Shown: positions 3,967-6,209 of the stretch, piece by piece
How the letters are laid out: every line of letters begins with the position of its first letter
How positions within the stretch are numbered: the first letter of the stretch is position 1
Assembly (NCBI GenBank): GCA_002774055.1
Contig: PEZL01000035.1
Coordinates: 830-7,038 of the forward strand
Source of the DNA: Candidatus Tagabacteria bacterium CG09_land_8_20_14_0_10_41_14
Lineage (GTDB): Bacteria > Patescibacteriota > Minisyncoccia > JAHISW01 > Tagabacteraceae
Direction of reading: 5' to 3'
Length of the DNA: 6,209 nucleotides
Made by a program: the position numbers and the translations under genes
The notes under the pieces: generated by a model
Database searches by the model: none
Told to the model about the DNA's origin: nothing
Seen by the model: the letters and a program-made list of their open reading frames with translations, nothing else

Positions 3967-4841
3967 AAATTATGGAAGTTCAACTTCAATAATTTCAATA
4001 TTGGTTGGTAAGGAATTTTATTCTTTTTGGCGGTCGCGACAAGCGCTTCGTGAATTGATGGGGTGATATTTGGGCCAATGGCAATCACGGGTCCTTCTCC
4101 CAGTCTTATGTCGCCGTTTTTTTTATTCGCGCCCGGATAATCGGACGCAAACGTGACATCTACGGCCAGACCGATTGAGGGATTGATGCTGTATGCGCTG
4201 GTGATGGCGCCTCGTAAACCGATTTCTTCCTGAACAGTGGCAACGGCATAAACGGCTTTTTCTAATTTGTCTTTTTTCATTTTCAGCAAGGCCTCCAAAA
4301 TTATGAAAGTGTCGACGCGGTCGTCGATGCCGCGGGCCACCAAAATGTTGTTCCAGAATTCCGCTCCGTAATCAATGACAGCGTAGTCGCCCACCGAGAC
4401 TTTTTTGGCTCTTTCTTTGTTACCGACATCAATCCAAAGATCCTCTTTTTTGACAGCTTGTGTTTTCTCCTTTTCACTTAAAGAATGGATCGGTTTTCGG
4501 CCAATGCATCCTTTGATTGTTTCGTTGGTTTTTGTGTGGATTCTCACGCGTTGGCCGGGAAAGATTTGAGGGTCCCATCCGCCGATGGTTTGGAAATAAA
4601 TGATTTCTTTGTCAATGTGGGAAATAATGAGTCCTATTTCGTCAATATGTCCTGCCAGCATGATTGAAGAAGGGCGTTCGTTGAGCACATTGGTGATTCC
4701 TGCAATGCCATTTCCGTGAATATCTATTTTTGTCATGTCGCAAAATTTTTTCGCTCTCCCTACCCATAATTCGGCTGCCTTTTTTTCGTAGCCGGAAGGG
4801 CTGCCGATTTCAAGTAGTTCTTTCAAGAAATTTTTGTCCAT
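3813..4841 (-). pseudogene. M42-family (glutamyl/deblocking) aminopeptidase, 3'-truncated
   Basis: M42 peptidases are two-metal (Zn/Co) aminopeptidases forming large tetrahedral cytosolic complexes that clear short peptides. Real homology spans residues 1-279. It includes ELLEIGSPSGYE (9-19), LAGHIDEIG (62-70) with metal ligand H65 and D67, VARGIDDRVD (168-177) with the bridging Asp, VQEEIGLRGA (203-212) with the catalytic Glu pair 205-206, and LAVDVTFASDYPG (225-237). After NKIPYQ (274-279, ending near 4005) the sequence runs into palindrome copy 4 and then about 60 junk residues antisense to the transposase. The usual last segment, with RxTGTDA and the final His ligand in an MHSPVE-like motif, is absent and was not found up to nusA, so the enzyme is probably dead. 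The 5' end is sound: promoter at 4888-4915 and an AAAGGA site 8 bases before the ATG. Confidence 0.85.
3967..3995. repeat. RAYT-associated palindrome, copy 4 (3' flank)
   Basis: AAATTATGGAAGTT and AACTTCAATAATTT flank a single C; one G-T type mismatch in 14 pairs. It begins directly after the transposase stop codon and may also act as its transcript end hairpin. On the minus strand it encodes LKLNFHN in the run-on of the truncated M42 gene, and so marks the breakpoint. Confidence 0.8.
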
Positions 4842-4887
4842 TTGAAGTTTCCTTTCATTTTTTAAAGTTCGTTGATTGCTGATGGTA

Positions 4888-4915
4888 ATGATATCTTCGT
4901 CTATTGTTTTGTCAA
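4888..4915 (-). promoter_or_regulatory. Candidate promoter of the M42 gene
   Basis: Minus strand TTGACA (4915-4910), 16-bp spacer, TATCAT (4893-4888). The leader would be about 40 bases, with AAAGGA at 4855-4850. The TTGTCAA/TTGACAA core is palindromic, so a plus-strand -35 (TTGTCA, 4909-4914) overlaps it, with TATAAT at 4930-4935. Confidence 0.5.
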
Positions 4916-4987
4916 GTTCCGAAATTTGTTATAATTACTAGTGAGGGAGAAATGAGAATAAAATTATCATTTTGACCGAACGATGTA

Positions 4988-5023
4988 ATTATATCAAGCA
5001 AAGCGAAGATATAATGTTATAAT
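4988..5023 (+). promoter_or_regulatory. Inverted repeat and TATAAT boxes before the histidine kinase
   Basis: ATTATATC (4988-4995) and GATATAAT (5008-5015) are perfect inverted arms around a 12-base loop. TATAAT occurs at 5010-5015 and again at 5018-5023. The second lies six bases before the kinase ATG. No good -35 box is positioned for either. The arms could be an operator, or simply AT-rich promoter sequence. Confidence 0.3.
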
Positions 5024-5029
5024 AATATT

Positions 5030-5989
5030 ATGATGAACGATTTTTTAAAAAAGATTATTGACATTTTTAATTTCAAAAAATACTGCCGCGAGTATAAGGT
5101 GGGGCTGTGGGAATGTCCGCCGTTTATTTTTATCTTGATGGGCGTAATTATCATCGCGACTATTTTCGCGACTTATTTTGTCGGGCGTATTTATGCCAAT
5201 CCGGAAATTCTGGCCTTGATTGTTTGCATTGTCGCCGGCGTACTTTTTGTTTTGAGTTATTTTATCATGAACTCTTTTGAGAGAGTGGCGGCCGCTTCAC
5301 GGGAAAAGTCCGAGTTCATCGCTATCATGTCTCATCAAATGAGAACGCCTTTGTCTTCCATAAAGTGGAATCTTGATTTGCTTTTGCAAAAAAACATTGG
5401 TTTTGGCGGCGATGCTAAGGGAAGGGAGGCGCTTTTGGCCATTGAGGAGCAAAATGAAAAAACGATTACCTTGGTTAATGATCTTCTGGAAATTAGCCGG
5501 CTTGAAAGCGGGGACTTGGTTGCGAATATTTCTATTTTTTCGCTCGTGTCTTTGTTGAAAGAAGTCATGACCAAACAGAGCAACCGTGCCAATTTTGGGG
5601 GGATTGATATCGTTTTTTCTCCAAAAGACGAGGCGATTGAAATCAAAGCGGACCGAGAGAAAATAGGGAATGTTTTTTTCCGGTTTTTGGATAACGCCAT
5701 CCGCTATAGCCATGAGGCTGGAAAAATTATTGTTGATGTTGAAAAAAGAGACAATGTGGCGCGCGTTTCCGTTACAGACGAGGGTATTGGTATAGAGGAA
5801 GAGAATAGGGATAAGCTCTTCGGGAAGTTTTACAGGGGAAGCGCTTCTCGCAAATTCAAAACTGACGGATTGGGTGTGGGTCTTTTCATTGTTAAAAGGA
5901 TTGTGGAATTTTTTAGGGGGCGTGTGGGGTTTACGAGCATAGAGGGAAAGGGTTCGACCTTCTGGTTTGAATTACCAATTAATTCTTAA
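5030..5989 (+). CDS. Membrane-bound sensor histidine kinase
   Basis: A 319-residue two-component kinase that should autophosphorylate on a histidine and pass the phosphate to the next gene product. Two membrane helices are seen at about 31-51 and 59-80, joined by a short loop with almost no extracellular sensor domain. The HisKA domain has the H-box SHQMRTPLSSIKWNLDLL (101-118, phospho-accepting H102). The HATPase domain has the N-box FLDNAIRYS (219-227), G1 DEGIGI (250-255), F-box LFGKFYRG (263-270) and G2 GLGVGLFIVKRIVEFF (280-295). All key residues are present. With no periplasmic domain it probably senses the membrane, an internal cue or a partner; the ligand is unknown. There is no Shine-Dalgarno site; translation starts at one of two adjacent ATGs. 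Its stop is 5 bases before the response regulator. Confidence 0.95.
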   Translation: MMNDFLKKIIDIFNFKKYCREYKVGLWECPPFIFILMGVIIIATIFATYFVGRIYANPEILALIVCIVAGVLFVLSYFIMNSFERVAAASREKSEFIAIMSHQMRTPLSSIKWNLDLLLQKNIGFGGDAKGREALLAIEEQNEKTITLVNDLLEISRLESGDLVANISIFSLVSLLKEVMTKQSNRANFGGIDIVFSPKDEAIEIKADREKIGNVFFRFLDNAIRYSHEAGKIIVDVEKRDNVARVSVTDEGIGIEEENRDKLFGKFYRGSASRKFKTDGLGVGLFIVKRIVEFFRGRVGFTSIEGKGSTFWFELPINS

Positions 5990-5994
5990 AAAAT

Positions 5995-6209
5995 ATGGCA
6001 GAAGCAAAAAGAAAAATACTTTTTGTGGAGGATGAAGAACGGCTCCGTAATTTGATGGAGGAACACTTAAAAGAGGCGGGATATGAGGTTTTTACCGCGG
6101 CCGACGGTGAGATCGGCTTGAAGATTTTGGATGAAAAAAAACCGGATTTGGTCATTTTAGATTTGATTTTACCCAAAAAAGACGGTTTTGAGTTTTTGGA
6201 AGAAATGAA
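5995..6209 (+). CDS. Response regulator, receiver domain (cut by window edge)
   Basis: The first 71 codons are visible and encode a receiver domain. They show the acidic pair in ILFVEDEERL (E12, D13), the phospho-accepting D56 in LVILDLILPKKDGFEFL, and the conserved K/D-G turn after it. The conserved Thr/Ser and Lys, and any output domain (DNA-binding or other), lie beyond the right edge. It starts 5 bases after the kinase stop with only AAAAAAT before the ATG, so it is likely translated by coupling and is almost certainly the partner of the upstream kinase. Confidence 0.92.
   Translation, partial: MAEAKRKILFVEDEERLRNLMEEHLKEAGYEVFTAADGEIGLKILDEKKPDLVILDLILPKKDGFEFLEEM

Noticed and set aside
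4952..4975. Seven-codon frame MRIKLSF before the histidine kinase, preceded by AGGGAG
   Set aside because: The Shine-Dalgarno-like run is only two bases from the ATG, too close to work well, and nothing else supports translation.
5297..5713. Minus-strand open frames across the histidine kinase
   Set aside because: They are antisense shadows of a kinase with all catalytic boxes intact.

Overview
The window looks like a low-GC bacterial chromosome fragment, most plausibly from a Patescibacteria/CPR (Parcubacteria-like) genome. The reasons are AT-rich sequence, few Shine-Dalgarno sites, short proteins, a thyX-type thymidylate synthase, a REP-associated (RAYT-like) transposase with its own palindromes, and degraded IS481-like debris. 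This lineage call rests on general resemblance only.

Layout, left to right. Positions 1-195 hold the N-terminus of thyX on the minus strand, with a strong ribosome binding site. Next, 268-1096 holds a doubly damaged IS481-like DDE transposase on the minus strand. Two minus-strand tRNA genes follow, tRNA-Gly(UCC) and tRNA-Pro(UGG). The 139-bp gap between them carries three DnaA-box-like 9-mers, an AT-rich core and a tandem direct repeat. A yraN (UPF0102) nuclease-family gene and nusA then form a minus-strand operon transcribed nusA-yraN. Upstream of nusA lie a good promoter and a terminator-like hairpin in the leader. From about 3225 to 3995 there is a RAYT-like HUH transposase on the plus strand, with palindromes at both ends and two more inside its reading frame. 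It abuts an M42-family aminopeptidase gene (minus strand) whose 3' end, including the last metal ligand, has been lost. The right end holds a plus-strand two-component pair: a membrane histidine kinase and the start of its response regulator.

The most interesting pattern is a cluster of five copies of GTTTCA-NN-TGAAAC between 1278 and 1944, running from beside tRNA-Gly to the start codon of yraN, with no full copy seen elsewhere in the window. This is the ParB-binding parS core with its central CG replaced by TG, CA or TA. Together with the DnaA-box cluster in the same stretch, it makes a coherent candidate for a replication-origin/centromere region. Two of the palindromes lie inside yraN and force a repeated V-S-x-E-T-D-F peptide. 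Proof would need genome-scale skew, the location of dnaA, and ParB binding data.
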